A stretch of 55,353 nucleotides of DNA from Colwellia sp. BRX10-3 (GTDB lineage: Bacteria > Pseudomonadota > Gammaproteobacteria > Enterobacterales > Alteromonadaceae), in assembly GCF_014077505.1 (NCBI RefSeq), contig NZ_JACGWA010000014.1:1-55353 (forward strand). The letters are read 5' to 3'. The notes under the pieces are model-generated. The model was not told where the DNA came from. It worked only from the letters and a program-made list of their open reading frames with translations, and ran no database searches. How positions within the stretch are numbered: position 1 is the first letter of the stretch; every line of letters starts with the position of its first letter. Of the stretch, positions 27,588 to 36,651 are shown one piece after another. Both the position numbers and the translations under genes were made by a program.

Positions 27588-28304
27588 TTATAGTTCGAGA
27601 TCAAACACCACACTGATTGATGCCGAAAAAACAATACTTTCTTGTAAATAGCGGCCTGGCTTTGCCGAACTATCTGCCATACTAGATCGCATTTTATAAC
27701 CTTCGTTATTAGCACCGTATCTATGGTGACTTTGATTTGAGTTTTCATTAATACTATAGATTGGGCCTAACTCAGCATCAAAAGCATTAGCTAATGACTT
27801 ACCTTTGCTTTTAGCATTGTTAACTGCCAGTGCATTTACTTCTTGCTGTAATTGCTTTTCGTTCGACGATTTTAATTCGATATTGCGAATAGCATTAATT
27901 TTTACTTTTAAAGTAAAATCCATGAAGGCATTGAGCTTGTCGATATCTTTTAACGTAACTTTTAACGTTCTACGTGCGATGTAGCCTTCAATTTTATCTT
28001 GCTCACCACGGTTATAAGTTCTGCGTACTTCGGTTGAAATATTCGATGCTGAAACATTTTCTTCATCAACAGCAAAATCAGCTAATCCATCAAGTAAATT
28101 ATTAACCCTTTCATCAACATCCTTTTTTGCATCCAAACTAGTTTTTTGTTCACTTTCTACATGTAAATGTATCACCGCAATATCTGGCATCGCGAGTATT
28201 TGTGCATCGCCGGTCACTGAAATATGACGGTTATTAGGTAAGCTGGTATTCGCAAAATTAAAGGTCGAAAAAGTAAGCAGCACAACACAAGTAAATAATT
28301 TCAT
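27588..28304 (-). CDS. SIMPL (DUF541) periplasmic protein
   Basis: A 238-residue protein with a signal peptide (ending FNFANTS near residue 20). The mature start RHISVTGDAQILAMPDIAVIHLHV and the later VEGYIARRTLKVTLKDIDKL-like stretch (EGYIARRTLKVTLKD here) are characteristic of SIMPL/DUF541 proteins, typified by E. coli YggE, tied to oxidative stress but without a known mechanism. An AGGA lies 7 bases before the ATG. Confidence 0.87.
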   Translation of the reverse strand: MKLFTCVVLLTFSTFNFANTSLPNNRHISVTGDAQILAMPDIAVIHLHVESEQKTSLDAKKDVDERVNNLLDGLADFAVDEENVSASNISTEVRRTYNRGEQDKIEGYIARRTLKVTLKDIDKLNAFMDFTLKVKINAIRNIELKSSNEKQLQQEVNALAVNNAKSKGKSLANAFDAELGPIYSINENSNQSHHRYGANNEGYKMRSSMADSSAKPGRYLQESIVFSASISVVFDLEL

Positions 28305-28589
28305 AAAATGTCCTATTTAAAATCCGTTTGTTTAACACGTTAATTTGCATAATATAACGCAAATTAAACGACTAAGTTTCTAGATTATTAGTAATCAATT
28401 GTAACCATACGCTACTTTAATACAGGCTAACTGAATCATAGCTGAACAAGTGTCATGTTGATTTTACGATGACAAGTAATTATCAGAAATTAAAGTAATA
28501 TTTCACTCGATTTGTATCGCGAAATAAACTACCGTGCACCCTTTTAGCGCCAACGAACGTCGTTATTGTATTAATTTATCGGGCACACC

Positions 28590-29405
28590 ATGATCGAATC
28601 TCTTTTAGAAAACAAATCCTTAGTCACCGCAGTATTAGCTTTCGTTATTATTACCATAAAATTAGTTGTAACCCGCTTCATTAAACGACGTGCGAAAAAG
28701 AAAAAAATAGATAAACGTTTTACTGTTAATTTCCTGAATAATATTTTCAATTTTGCGCTTATTTTTATGGTGTTTAATATTTGGTCCGTTGAGATTCAAA
28801 AGTTTGCTTTTTCAATTGCCGCATTTGTTGTTGCAATAGTATTAGTTACACGGGAATTTATTCAGTGTTTTATTGGCTTTATTTATGTCGTCTCAAACCG
28901 TCCATTTCGTATAGGCGATTGGATACAAGTGGGTAATTACTGTGGTGAAGTAAACTCCATTGACTGGATCAATTTAACTATTTTAGAAGTTAATATCAGC
29001 AATTATCAATTTACCGGTAAAACACTTTACATGCCTAATAACCAACTGGTGACTTCGGCGATTAAAAACTTAAACTTCCTTAAACGCTATGCTGTACACC
29101 ATTTTATTATTACCCGAGACGGCAGCGTAAATCCATTTGAGTTTATAGATGCACTAAAAGAGAAAGCCAACACTTATTGTGCCGACTTCAATGATGTCGC
29201 CGTAAGATATAACCAAGTTATTGAGAATAGATTAGATATAAAGATTGCAGGGCCTGATCCGCACATCGAAGTAGCCACTTCAGATATTGGAGATACACAA
29301 ATTATTTTCACTATTTTTTGTCCAACAGAACGCGCCATGGAAATTGAAAACAAACTCACCGCTGATTTAATGAATTTTTGGTTTAGTGCAAAAAGTCATA
29401 AATAA
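28590..29405 (+). CDS. MscS-family mechanosensitive channel
   Basis: A 271-residue membrane protein with three helices followed by the MscS beta domain: FIGFIYVVSNRPFRIGDWIQVGNYCGEVNSIDWINLTI, then LYMPNNQLVTSAIKNL. It is close to the size of E. coli MscS (286). Such channels open under membrane tension to release solutes in osmotic downshock. The pore helix is Val/Ile-rich instead of the Ala/Gly pattern of E. coli, so conductance may differ. It stands alone. Confidence 0.88.
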   Translation: MIESLLENKSLVTAVLAFVIITIKLVVTRFIKRRAKKKKIDKRFTVNFLNNIFNFALIFMVFNIWSVEIQKFAFSIAAFVVAIVLVTREFIQCFIGFIYVVSNRPFRIGDWIQVGNYCGEVNSIDWINLTILEVNISNYQFTGKTLYMPNNQLVTSAIKNLNFLKRYAVHHFIITRDGSVNPFEFIDALKEKANTYCADFNDVAVRYNQVIENRLDIKIAGPDPHIEVATSDIGDTQIIFTIFCPTERAMEIENKLTADLMNFWFSAKSHK

Positions 29406-29573
29406 CCTCTGCGTAATATAAAGCAAATGATCACTTAGCATCAGTCTAGAATATTCGCGTTTAAGTACTATTTAAAGTAAATAACTTAACCATTGCTAAC
29501 CCCGAGTTAATATTACTTCTTATTTAGAGCTTAACTCGCTAGACTGAAGCGCTTTTTCAAATAGGTTCTCCGC

Positions 29574-30755
29574 ATGTTTTTTCGATTTATCATATTTTTT
29601 TTTACTTTATGTTCAACATTCACAGCTAATGCCGCTGACCTAGAACGCTTTAATAAGAAGCTATCAGGTAATATAGCAAGTGAGTTAAAAAAATATAGTA
29701 TTCCTGGCGCAGCGTATGCCATTGTTAAAAATAATCAAGTTATTGCCATGGAAAATTTTGGTTATATTGATAAGGCAAAAAGTCAAAAAATCGATAATAA
29801 CACCGTGTTTCGCCTAGCCTCTGTCTCTAAACCTTTTGCTGCCACAGTTACCGCTATGTTGGCACATGAACAACAACTTAACTTATCAGACCCCATCACC
29901 AAATATTTGCCTAACTTTACTCTAGCAACCCAAGGCGCTGCAGAAAAAATTCAACTAAAGCATCTCCTCAGCCACTCAAGTGGCTTAATGCCCAATGCCT
30001 ACGACAATTTACTGCATGAAAATTGGAGTATGGAGAAAATAATTGGTCGCTTTGACCGTGTCACACCCATTTGTCAGCCCGAAAAATGTTACGGTTATCA
30101 AAATATTGCCTACGGCTTTTTACAACCCGCCATTGAAGCTGTTACCGCTAAAAGCTATGCAAGCTTACTGCAAGAGCGAATTTTTTCACCGTTAAAAATG
30201 GATAATGCTTCAGTGGGAATTGAGGTGTTTTTAAAACAAAAAAATACCGCAAAACCCCATATTTTGAGAAAACGCATTAAAACCGGTAAAAAGAATCGCG
30301 CCGGAAATGATGTCAGACGCTTTATTTGGCGCACAGTTAAAGTAGAGCCTGACTATTATAAGGTTGAGCCAGCGGCAGGGGTTAATGCCAGCATTGCTGA
30401 TTTAGCGAAATGGTTAATTGCCAACTTAGGGCATAATCCAGAGGTACTTTCTCCTGCATTATTGGCCGAACTTACTACACCTCGTATTAAAACAAAAAAA
30501 GATTTACGCCGTCGATATTGGCGAGAGCATTTAACTGACGCTCACTACGGTTATGGCTGGCGCATCTATCAATTAGACGGACATCCCATTATTTATCATT
30601 CGGGTTGGGTTGCTGGTTTTAGAGCAGATATTGGTTATTCACCTGAGTTAGATATTGGTTTTGCGGTGCTGATTAATGCAGAGTCGAACGTAATTAACAA
30701 AATATCAAGTAAGTTTTGGTCACAAGCCCATAAGTTATTAGTGGTAAATGAATAA
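29574..30755 (+). CDS. Class C beta-lactamase-fold serine hydrolase
   Basis: A 393-residue protein with a signal peptide (about residues 1-21). The serine-hydrolase motifs are S83-V-S-K86, Y175-Q-N177 and H342-S-G344 (in place of KTG), the set typical of AmpC/EstB/DD-peptidase relatives. HSG in place of KTG is common in esterases and D-aminopeptidases of this fold, so resistance to beta-lactams is not implied. A basic segment (about residues 228-250, rich in Lys/Arg) interrupts the fold. It is monocistronic. Confidence 0.88.
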   Translation: MFFRFIIFFFTLCSTFTANAADLERFNKKLSGNIASELKKYSIPGAAYAIVKNNQVIAMENFGYIDKAKSQKIDNNTVFRLASVSKPFAATVTAMLAHEQQLNLSDPITKYLPNFTLATQGAAEKIQLKHLLSHSSGLMPNAYDNLLHENWSMEKIIGRFDRVTPICQPEKCYGYQNIAYGFLQPAIEAVTAKSYASLLQERIFSPLKMDNASVGIEVFLKQKNTAKPHILRKRIKTGKKNRAGNDVRRFIWRTVKVEPDYYKVEPAAGVNASIADLAKWLIANLGHNPEVLSPALLAELTTPRIKTKKDLRRRYWREHLTDAHYGYGWRIYQLDGHPIIYHSGWVAGFRADIGYSPELDIGFAVLINAESNVINKISSKFWSQAHKLLVVNE

Positions 30756-30867
30756 TGCTAATCTTGATGGTATTTAATATAACAGCAACCTAAAATTTGC
30801 CGCTAATCCATACAGTTAGATAGCATTATTGGATTATAATTTTTTTGATAAGTCGCCACAATTATTG

Positions 30868-31507
30868 CTAATTTTGACCACTGTTCAACATAGTGACGCC
30901 TAACCAGAAGAACCATACGATTTGACCTAAGCCAAATATTTCTGTCAGTATTTCAGCTGGATACACAGTGAGAATACCTACCAAACCAATAAATAGACCT
31001 AAACAGTTTAGGCAGCTCATTAATTTTTAGCGCTGCAACACTTAATAAAAACACCCATAACCCTCCTACAACTTCGTTGCCGCCCCCTAAACCTTCAACA
31101 ATAGTATTAATAACTATCCAAGCAGTCATAGCTTGCTCTGCATTTTTTTCAGCTAGAACGATGACAGCCCCTAATCCTATATTTGCAATCATTCCACTCG
31201 CAATAACGAGACCAACCCAAACAAGACCGAATACAGAAGCAGTTTGTGATAAAGCTAGGGCTTTGGTTTTAAGGCGTTGGTGAAGCGCTAAAACTAACAC
31301 CGCTAATAAAATCCCGAACATCACATACATAGTTAAATTAACTATAGATAGAATGGTTTGATTATTAGCTAAAAAAATGAATGTTTGTCTATCATCCGCA
31401 CCTACAGGGAAGTCCCAAAAGGCCCCAAAAAAAACAAAAGCAGATAGGTAAATAACGGCTTCAGAAAGTGCGGCAACTCCACCAATTTTTTGTAAATTAT
31501 TCACCAT
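30868..31507 (-). pseudogene. Frameshifted DUF4386-like membrane protein
   Basis: The open frame from 31507 runs for 184 codons to 30953 and follows a DUF4386-type pattern (GGVAALSEAVIY, later GGLWVFLLSVAAL and INELPKLF) before turning into unrelated sequence. In the +1 frame the family C-terminus resumes immediately: after the shift one reads LGLFIGLVGILTVYPAE, FGLGQIVWFFWLG and a TAG at 30868-30870. The span is 640 bases, one more than a multiple of three, so a single base insertion (probably in the TTT near 30998-31008) explains it. It could be a true mutation or a sequencing error. A good ribosome binding site (AAAGGA) precedes the ATG and a 16-base palindrome lies upstream. Confidence 0.8.
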
Positions 31508-31528
31508 TCAATCCTTTAATTAACAAAA

Positions 31529-31544
31529 GTTAAGTTAACTTAAC
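31529..31544. promoter_or_regulatory. Perfect 16-base palindrome upstream of DUF4386-like gene
   Basis: GTTAAGTTAACTTAAC reads the same on both strands. It lies 22-37 bases ahead of the start codon at 31507, where a promoter core or operator is expected. Confidence 0.5.
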
Positions 31545-31591
31545 ACGAAGCAATAACCAACAACGACTCAATAGGTAATAAAAACCAATAA

Positions 31592-31870
31592 CTTAATATT
31601 GTTGCTAAGCCCTTTGTGGTTGCAGGCCATAACGATAGTCACTTTTCGCTTTTAGAGGCTATTATGATCAAAGATCTTATTGCGTTAACTGACGTTAATG
31701 GCCGTAAACAGCTTTATCAAGTTGAACACATTGATATTGTCGACGCATCTGCAGCACAAATTTCCTTACCGGCAGATGAAGCAAACTTAGTCTTGATCAC
31801 TTGTTATCCCTTTAAAAACATAGGCAGCCAAAGCAACGAAAGGGTTGTCATCACAGCCACACCACTGTAA
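31592..31870 (+). pseudogene. 5'-truncated class GN sortase remnant
   Basis: The frame from the stop at 31589 encodes about 92 residues that match the second half of class GN sortases of marine proteobacteria. It has VVAGHNDSHF (catalytic His), YQVEHIDIVDAS, NLVLITCYPF (catalytic Cys in TC) and NERVVITATP (catalytic Arg). The N-terminal half with the membrane anchor is absent and no remnant of it is seen in the bases upstream; an in-frame GTG at 31616 or ATG at 31665 could start only a fragment. The usual partner, a marine sortase target protein, is not adjacent. Confidence 0.75.
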
Positions 31871-31947
31871 TACCTAAGTATTGCATTAAGTTTCTTCCTA
31901 CAAGTTGCATAAAGAAAAGTTACATACAAATAAGTGACATAAAGGAA

Positions 31948-31976
31948 AGCTACCAACGTGGCAAACGCTGGTAGCT
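31948..31976 (-). terminator. Hairpin downstream of maoP
   Basis: An 8-base inverted repeat (AGCTACCA/TGGTAGCT) with a 13-base loop lies about 90 bases beyond the maoP stop codon. On the minus strand it is followed by a T-rich TTTCCTTT, a weak terminator tail. Confidence 0.4.
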
Positions 31977-32062
31977 AATATGAAAGGTATTGTTTACCGC
32001 TATTCTCTAATATTGAATGGATTTAACGTTTGCACGCGAAATTAGAGAGAATAACCGTGAAT

Positions 32063-32404
32063 TTATGCTGCACCTTCAAGTGCAAAAGTTTGTGTTCTTG
32101 CGTTTGCTTCACTGATCATAAAACCATGATGGCATTTTGATTTAATAACGCTTTGTAAATATTTTTTCCATAGCCGAACAGAATAAAGGTCACTTTCATT
32201 TTGGGTTTGCATACCAGAAATAAAAGCTAACTCTTCTGCATTTTCAGGGACTAATGCACCTGACAATAGTGCTTCAAATGTTGCACCATATTCTTGTAAC
32301 TCTTCAGATTCACGTTTATTAAAGTAGCCACTACGTGAAATACCATGTGAAAAAATAGTATCACCGAAAAAAGGCTTACTTCCTTTACGAATAGACGTTT
32401 CCAT
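32063..32404 (-). CDS. maoP: MaoP (DUF413) Ori macrodomain protein
   Basis: A 113-residue protein of the DUF413/YifE family. FFGDTIFSHGISRSGYFNKRESEELQEYG aligns with the E. coli MaoP pattern of a short aromatic start, GFSRHGDF, and the EAQLLERHG helix; SDLYSVRLWKKYL matches ERVWSKYM. MaoP acts with the DNA site maoS to structure the Ori macrodomain in E. coli. As in E. coli, it is divergent from hdfR, which strongly supports the call. The start ATG at 32404 is used; the frame extends to 32539 but the extra residues match nothing in the family. Confidence 0.87.
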   Translation of the reverse strand: METSIRKGSKPFFGDTIFSHGISRSGYFNKRESEELQEYGATFEALLSGALVPENAEELAFISGMQTQNESDLYSVRLWKKYLQSVIKSKCHHGFMISEANARTQTFALEGAA

Positions 32405-32441
32405 TGCAGCACCTCTTGAAATATGTAAGTTATTCACCTGA

Positions 32442-32463
32442 GTTGGTGTCAACCCACACCAAC
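32442..32463. promoter_or_regulatory. Inverted repeat in the maoP-hdfR intergenic region
   Basis: Perfect 8-base arms GTTGGTGT and ACACCAAC with a 6-base spacer. The pattern fits a LysR-type T-N11-A site, so HdfR autoregulation is plausible; a role as the maoS site is also possible, but the maoS sequence could not be compared here. Confidence 0.45.
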
Positions 32464-32569
32464 TGTTGGCAAACTTATACCAAATACTTAATGAAGAAAA
32501 ACAAAAAAAAATTGTCGTATTGATAAATATCTCATACATTAGCGATACTGAAATTTATTGATGCACATT

Positions 32570-33400
32570 ATGGACATTCGGGTATTTAAAACATTCCTAC
32601 AAGTGGCAGAAACCAGACACTTCGGCCGTGCCGCTGAAAACCTTTTCATTACACAAGCAGCCGTTAGCGCAAGAATAAAACAGCTAGAAGAATTTTATGA
32701 TTCTCACCTGTTTATTCGTGACAAAAACAATTTAAAATTAACGCCGGCTGGCGAAATGTTAATTGCACACGCTAATTTGATGATTGAGCAAATGGAGCAA
32801 TCCAAACAATCTATCGCTTTAGCAAAACAACAAAAAATTAAATTTGATATTGCTGCAACACCTAATGTTTGGGATGCTTTTCTCAGTTCTCGACTCAATA
32901 AGTCTATCGAATTTTTTCAGCAAGTATCATTGGGTATGGAGATATCGGCTCGAGAAAGCATTCAACGAAAACTGAGTGAAAAAACCTTAGACCTTGGTTT
33001 GCTGGTAGACCCGATTAAAAATACAGATTTTAATAATGAACTTATTGGCTATTTTGAATTAGCTTTAGTCTCTACATCTGAAGATTATCATGAGTTAATT
33101 GAACAATATGTTTTTGTTGATTGGGGCTTAACCTTTCAAAAAGAGCATACTTTGCATCATAAGTTTCAACCGGCATTAAGAACATCTACCGCTATGATCG
33201 CCCTAGAAGTAATATTGACCCAAGGTGGATTTGCTTATTTACCTATTGAGTTGGTCGCACCAATGGTTGAGTCTGAAGCCTTATTTGTTATAGAGAGTCC
33301 ATTGCTTATTAAGCGCCCTATTTATTTGGTGACGCGAGCAAATAATAGCAATAATACCTTATTAGCTAACTACAGGAGTTTTCTGCAAACAATGCAATAA
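32570..33400 (+). CDS. hdfR: LysR-type regulator HdfR
   Basis: A 276-residue LysR regulator. Its helix-turn-helix, [40 protein letters not shown], aligns closely with HdfR of enterobacteria ([25 protein letters not shown]). That alignment puts the start at the ATG at 32570, not at the TTG or ATG 9-12 bases earlier. HdfR was named as a repressor of flhDC under H-NS control. The divergent maoP neighbour is conserved. A dyad in the intergenic region is a likely binding site. Confidence 0.88.
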   Translation: [276 protein letters not shown]

Positions 33401-33453
33401 TACTTTTGCTTATCCTTGTGATTAAAAAGACGTAAACACACTTGAAAATAGCG

Positions 33454-34389
33454 CTAGTAACCTGTTTTTTTATCAACACATACCGGCAACTGCCCGCTTT
33501 GGCGAAACTGAATAATATTTTTCGCTACAATTTTACAGGCGCTATTAAGGTTTGTTGGCGCCGATATATGCGGCAAAATAGTAATATCTGGATGTTGCCA
33601 AAGCTCGCTATTTTCTGACAAAGGTTCATGTTCGAAAACATCGAGTACGGCATGGTTAATGTGTTGGCTGTTTAAGGCATTAAGTAAGTCATCAGTGTTA
33701 ATAATAGCGCCACGGGCAAAGTTAATCACGGCACTACCTTTTGGTAATTTAGCCAATAACTGTTGATTGATAAGCCCTTTAGTTACCGGTGTTAATGGCA
33801 GTAAACAAACCAAAATATCACTTTGCGTTAACATTTCAGCTAAACCGTGCTCACCACTGTATGTAGTAATGTTAGCCAGTGATTTTTCGTTGCGACTCCA
33901 GCCCATAACATTAAAACCGTTTTGTTTTAACTGCTTGGCACTTTCCTGCCCTAATTCTCCTAAACCAAGTATGCCAATTCGTCGTTCACTTGCTGGCAAA
34001 TATTGATGTTGCAGCCAGTACTTATTACTTTGCTGCTTGGCGTAACGCGGCATATCGCGATGTAAATATAAACTCCACGCTAATACGGCTTCCGCCATCG
34101 TTTGGCTGAGCATAGGGTCAATTAAACGCACAATTTCGATTGGCGACTCCGCCAATGTTGTCATCAAATATTCAACGCCAGCCCAAATACTGTGTAGCCA
34201 AATTAAGTTTTCAAATCCAGCTAAATGCTCGGGATTAGGGTTAGCAACAATGGCCAGTTGGCATTGTTTCTTGTCGGCTAGCGTCATATCTGCGCTACCC
34301 ACAATGGTTTCATCTGGCAAAGCCTGATTAAGCGCCGCTATCCAAATAATTTGTTCACTTTCAGGTAATTGACTTATAAATGGGATCAT
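33454..34389 (-). CDS. ghrA: Glyoxylate/hydroxypyruvate reductase A-like enzyme
   Basis: A 311-residue D-isomer 2-hydroxyacid dehydrogenase. NAD(P) binding uses GILGLGELGQESAKQL followed by MGWSRN; the Ser-Arg at the end of the second strand favours NADPH. NFARGAIIN carries the catalytic Arg, VLDVFEHEPL the Glu, and HISAPT the His. Length and the start with few extra residues match GhrA, which reduces glyoxylate and hydroxypyruvate. Whether the physiological substrate is one of these is inferred from the family. Confidence 0.85.
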   Translation of the reverse strand: MIPFISQLPESEQIIWIAALNQALPDETIVGSADMTLADKKQCQLAIVANPNPEHLAGFENLIWLHSIWAGVEYLMTTLAESPIEIVRLIDPMLSQTMAEAVLAWSLYLHRDMPRYAKQQSNKYWLQHQYLPASERRIGILGLGELGQESAKQLKQNGFNVMGWSRNEKSLANITTYSGEHGLAEMLTQSDILVCLLPLTPVTKGLINQQLLAKLPKGSAVINFARGAIINTDDLLNALNSQHINHAVLDVFEHEPLSENSELWQHPDITILPHISAPTNLNSACKIVAKNIIQFRQSGQLPVCVDKKTGY

Positions 34390-34517
34390 ATAATTTACAT
34401 TAAAACTATCAAGTTATTATTATATTACCTCATACAGACAATGTTTTAATCTATTGATAAATAAAAAGTTATAATTTTACCCTAGCATCCCACGCCCAAC
34501 TAAGGTATAACGGCGCT

Positions 34518-35384
34518 ATGAAAGTACCTAAACGCATACAGCCACTTGTAAATGATGGCCTAATAGATGAAGTAATAAGCCAATTAATGAGTGGAAAAGA
34601 AGCCACCGTTTATATGGTTCGATGCGGCGATGACGTTCGCTGCGCGAAAGTTTACAAAGAAGCTATTAAGCGAAGCTTTAAAAAAGCAGCGCAATATCAA
34701 GAAGGCAGAAAAAGCCGAAATAGCCGCCGTGCTAGAGCAATGGAAAAAGGCTCTAAATACGGTCGTGACCAACAAGAATCCGCTTGGCAAAATGCTGAAG
34801 TTGACGCACTGTATCAATTAGCTGAAGCTGGTGTTCGCGTGCCACACCCTTTCGGTTGTTTCGACGGTGTATTATTAATGGAACTTGTGACCACTGATGA
34901 CGGTGATGTAGCTCCACGCTTAAACGACGTAGTTATGTCAGAAGAACAAGCACAAGAAGATCACACCCTGGTTATGCATTACGTAAAGTTAATGCTTTGT
35001 GCCGGTATAATTCACGGTGATTTATCTGAATTTAATGTTTTAGTTGATGATTATGGTCCGGTGATTATAGACCTTCCACAAGCCGTTGATGCATCAGCTA
35101 ATAATAATGCCAAAGCTATGCTAATGCGCGATGTTATTAATATGACTAACTATTATGGTCAATTTTGCCCTACATTAAAGCAAAGCAAGTATGGTCAAGA
35201 AATGTGGGCACTATTCGAAGGTGGTGAATTAACACCAGAAACTAACCTAACAGGTTTATTCGAAGAAGATACCGATGCAGCAGATGTTGACACCGTATTA
35301 GAAGAAATTAAAGCCGCATTCGAAGAAGAAGAAGCAAGAATAGAACGCATTAGTGATGCGAATGCTATCGACAGTGAATATTAA
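34518..35384 (+). CDS. RIO-type serine protein kinase
   Basis: A 288-residue atypical kinase of the PA4780-like bacterial RIO1 group. The nucleotide site is MSGKEATVYM (24-33), the catalytic loop HGDLSEFN (166-173), and the metal Asp stands in IDLPQ (D185). A basic helical insertion (RKSRNSRRARAMEKG) is typical of the group, and the C-terminus is strongly acidic (DTDAADVDTVLEEI, FEEEEA). Bacterial members autophosphorylate; their targets are largely unknown. It is monocistronic, facing a weak hairpin before yeiH. Confidence 0.9.
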   Translation: MKVPKRIQPLVNDGLIDEVISQLMSGKEATVYMVRCGDDVRCAKVYKEAIKRSFKKAAQYQEGRKSRNSRRARAMEKGSKYGRDQQESAWQNAEVDALYQLAEAGVRVPHPFGCFDGVLLMELVTTDDGDVAPRLNDVVMSEEQAQEDHTLVMHYVKLMLCAGIIHGDLSEFNVLVDDYGPVIIDLPQAVDASANNNAKAMLMRDVINMTNYYGQFCPTLKQSKYGQEMWALFEGGELTPETNLTGLFEEDTDAADVDTVLEEIKAAFEEEEARIERISDANAIDSEY

Positions 35385-35412
35385 ATAAGTAAACTGTTGA
35401 AGTGATAATTGT

Positions 35413-35437
35413 GCGTATGAACTTAACCTTTATACGC
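35413..35437 (+). terminator. Weak hairpin between RIO kinase and YeiH-like genes
   Basis: Six-base arms GCGTAT/ATACGC with a 13-base loop, then a short T-rich stretch. It lies between converging genes; the stem is too short for a firm call. Confidence 0.3.
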
Positions 35438-35507
35438 AACTTTAATCTACTCTCTTCACTCGCTCACTCTCTTAACTAACTTCACTAGGCCATTACAGAA
35501 AACCCTA

Positions 35508-36494
35508 TTAATAAAAAATCATGATCCCCGTAATAATTAAGCCTGCTAAAAATAACGTTTCACCGCCCATTAATAATACCGGTCGCCAGCCAACAGATAA
35601 CACTTGTTTTAATGAGGTTTTAACACCTATGGCTGCAATGGCAATGACTAATAAATTACTCGATAAGCTACGAATAATATCAATTAACCAAATAGGCAAC
35701 ACACCAACATTTTTTAAAAACGCTAGCACGAAAAACATAATCAAAAAGCCCGGAATAAATGCACTAACACCACCTGACATTTTGCTGTCTTTTTCTTTAA
35801 AAGCAAAAAACACCATCATCACTATCGGCATTAACAAGGCTACTCTTAGCAATTTAATATAAGTTGCTACATCTCCCGCTTCAGGAGAAATGGTATAACC
35901 GGCACCAACCACTTGTGCAACATCGTGAATTGCGCCGCCGATAAAAACCCCTGCTAATTGATCTGAAAAACCTAAGTAACTGGCCAAAATAGGATAAAAG
36001 ATCATTGATAAGGTGCTAAACGTGGTAATACCTATCACCGTAAAAGCAAAGTATTTCTCTTGGGACTTATCATTTGGTAAAACCGTGGAAATTGCTGCTG
36101 CCGCTGATACTCCGCAGACAGCAACGGCGCCACCAGACAAAACTCCAAAAACTTTCGACAAACCTAATATACGGGCAAATAACACGCCAAAAAGAATAGT
36201 CAAAGCCATACTCACCATCACAATCAAAGGCGGTGTAATACCGAGCGAGACAATATCTGCAAAAGCAATACGCACACCGAGCAAACCAACACACAAACGT
36301 AACAGCTCGCGTGAGCAAAAGTTAACACCGGGTTGAATAGTAGAATTACTGTAAAATGAATGTAGGCTCAAGCCCAATAATAATGCAAAAAGTATAATCG
36401 GCGCTTGATACCGCGTAGCTACGATTGTGGCAATAACGGCGACCAATGAACATAAGGCCACACCTAAAAATTTAGCTCTAAAATTTATCAGCAT
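35508..36494 (-). CDS. YeiH family putative sulfate exporter
   Basis: A 328-residue membrane protein with about ten helices. The family signatures are present: NFCSRELLRLCVGLLGVRI, a central SGGAVAVCGVSAAAAISTVLP, and FIGGAIHDVAQVVGAGY. This is the UPF0324/YeiH group, linked to sulfate or sulfonate export in some bacteria and otherwise uncharacterised. It lacks the usual divergent LysR (YeiE-like) neighbour. Confidence 0.88.
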   Translation of the reverse strand: MLINFRAKFLGVALCSLVAVIATIVATRYQAPIILFALLLGLSLHSFYSNSTIQPGVNFCSRELLRLCVGLLGVRIAFADIVSLGITPPLIVMVSMALTILFGVLFARILGLSKVFGVLSGGAVAVCGVSAAAAISTVLPNDKSQEKYFAFTVIGITTFSTLSMIFYPILASYLGFSDQLAGVFIGGAIHDVAQVVGAGYTISPEAGDVATYIKLLRVALLMPIVMMVFFAFKEKDSKMSGGVSAFIPGFLIMFFVLAFLKNVGVLPIWLIDIIRSLSSNLLVIAIAAIGVKTSLKQVLSVGWRPVLLMGGETLFLAGLIITGIMIFY

Positions 36495-36590
36495 TGTTCA
36501 TTTAACCGTAAGATTTCATTCGTAAAAGATAATAAATAAAGTGTATCACTAACGATGATTATATTAACTATTTTCATATATTAATAACTA

Positions 36591-36612
36591 AAAAGCCTGC
36601 AAATGCAGGCTT
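36591..36612 (-). terminator. Terminator of the four-helix membrane protein gene
   Basis: A perfect 8-base stem AAGCCTGC/GCAGGCTT with a 4-base loop lies 40 bases past the stop codon, with a T-run following on the minus strand. Confidence 0.85.
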
Positions 36613-36651
36613 CCAATATTGACATTATATTGCTATCAACGATTTTCAAGG

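Noticed and set aside
29574-30755. Beta-lactam resistance gene
   Set aside because: The fold is class C-like, but HSG replaces KTG and context is not resistance-related, so only 'serine hydrolase' is supported.
32405-32539. Upstream extension of maoP
   Set aside because: MaoP homology starts at 32404 and the extension covers the divergent promoter region.
36013-36336. 107-residue plus-strand frame
   Set aside because: It is antisense to the conserved YeiH-like gene and lacks a ribosome site or family pattern.
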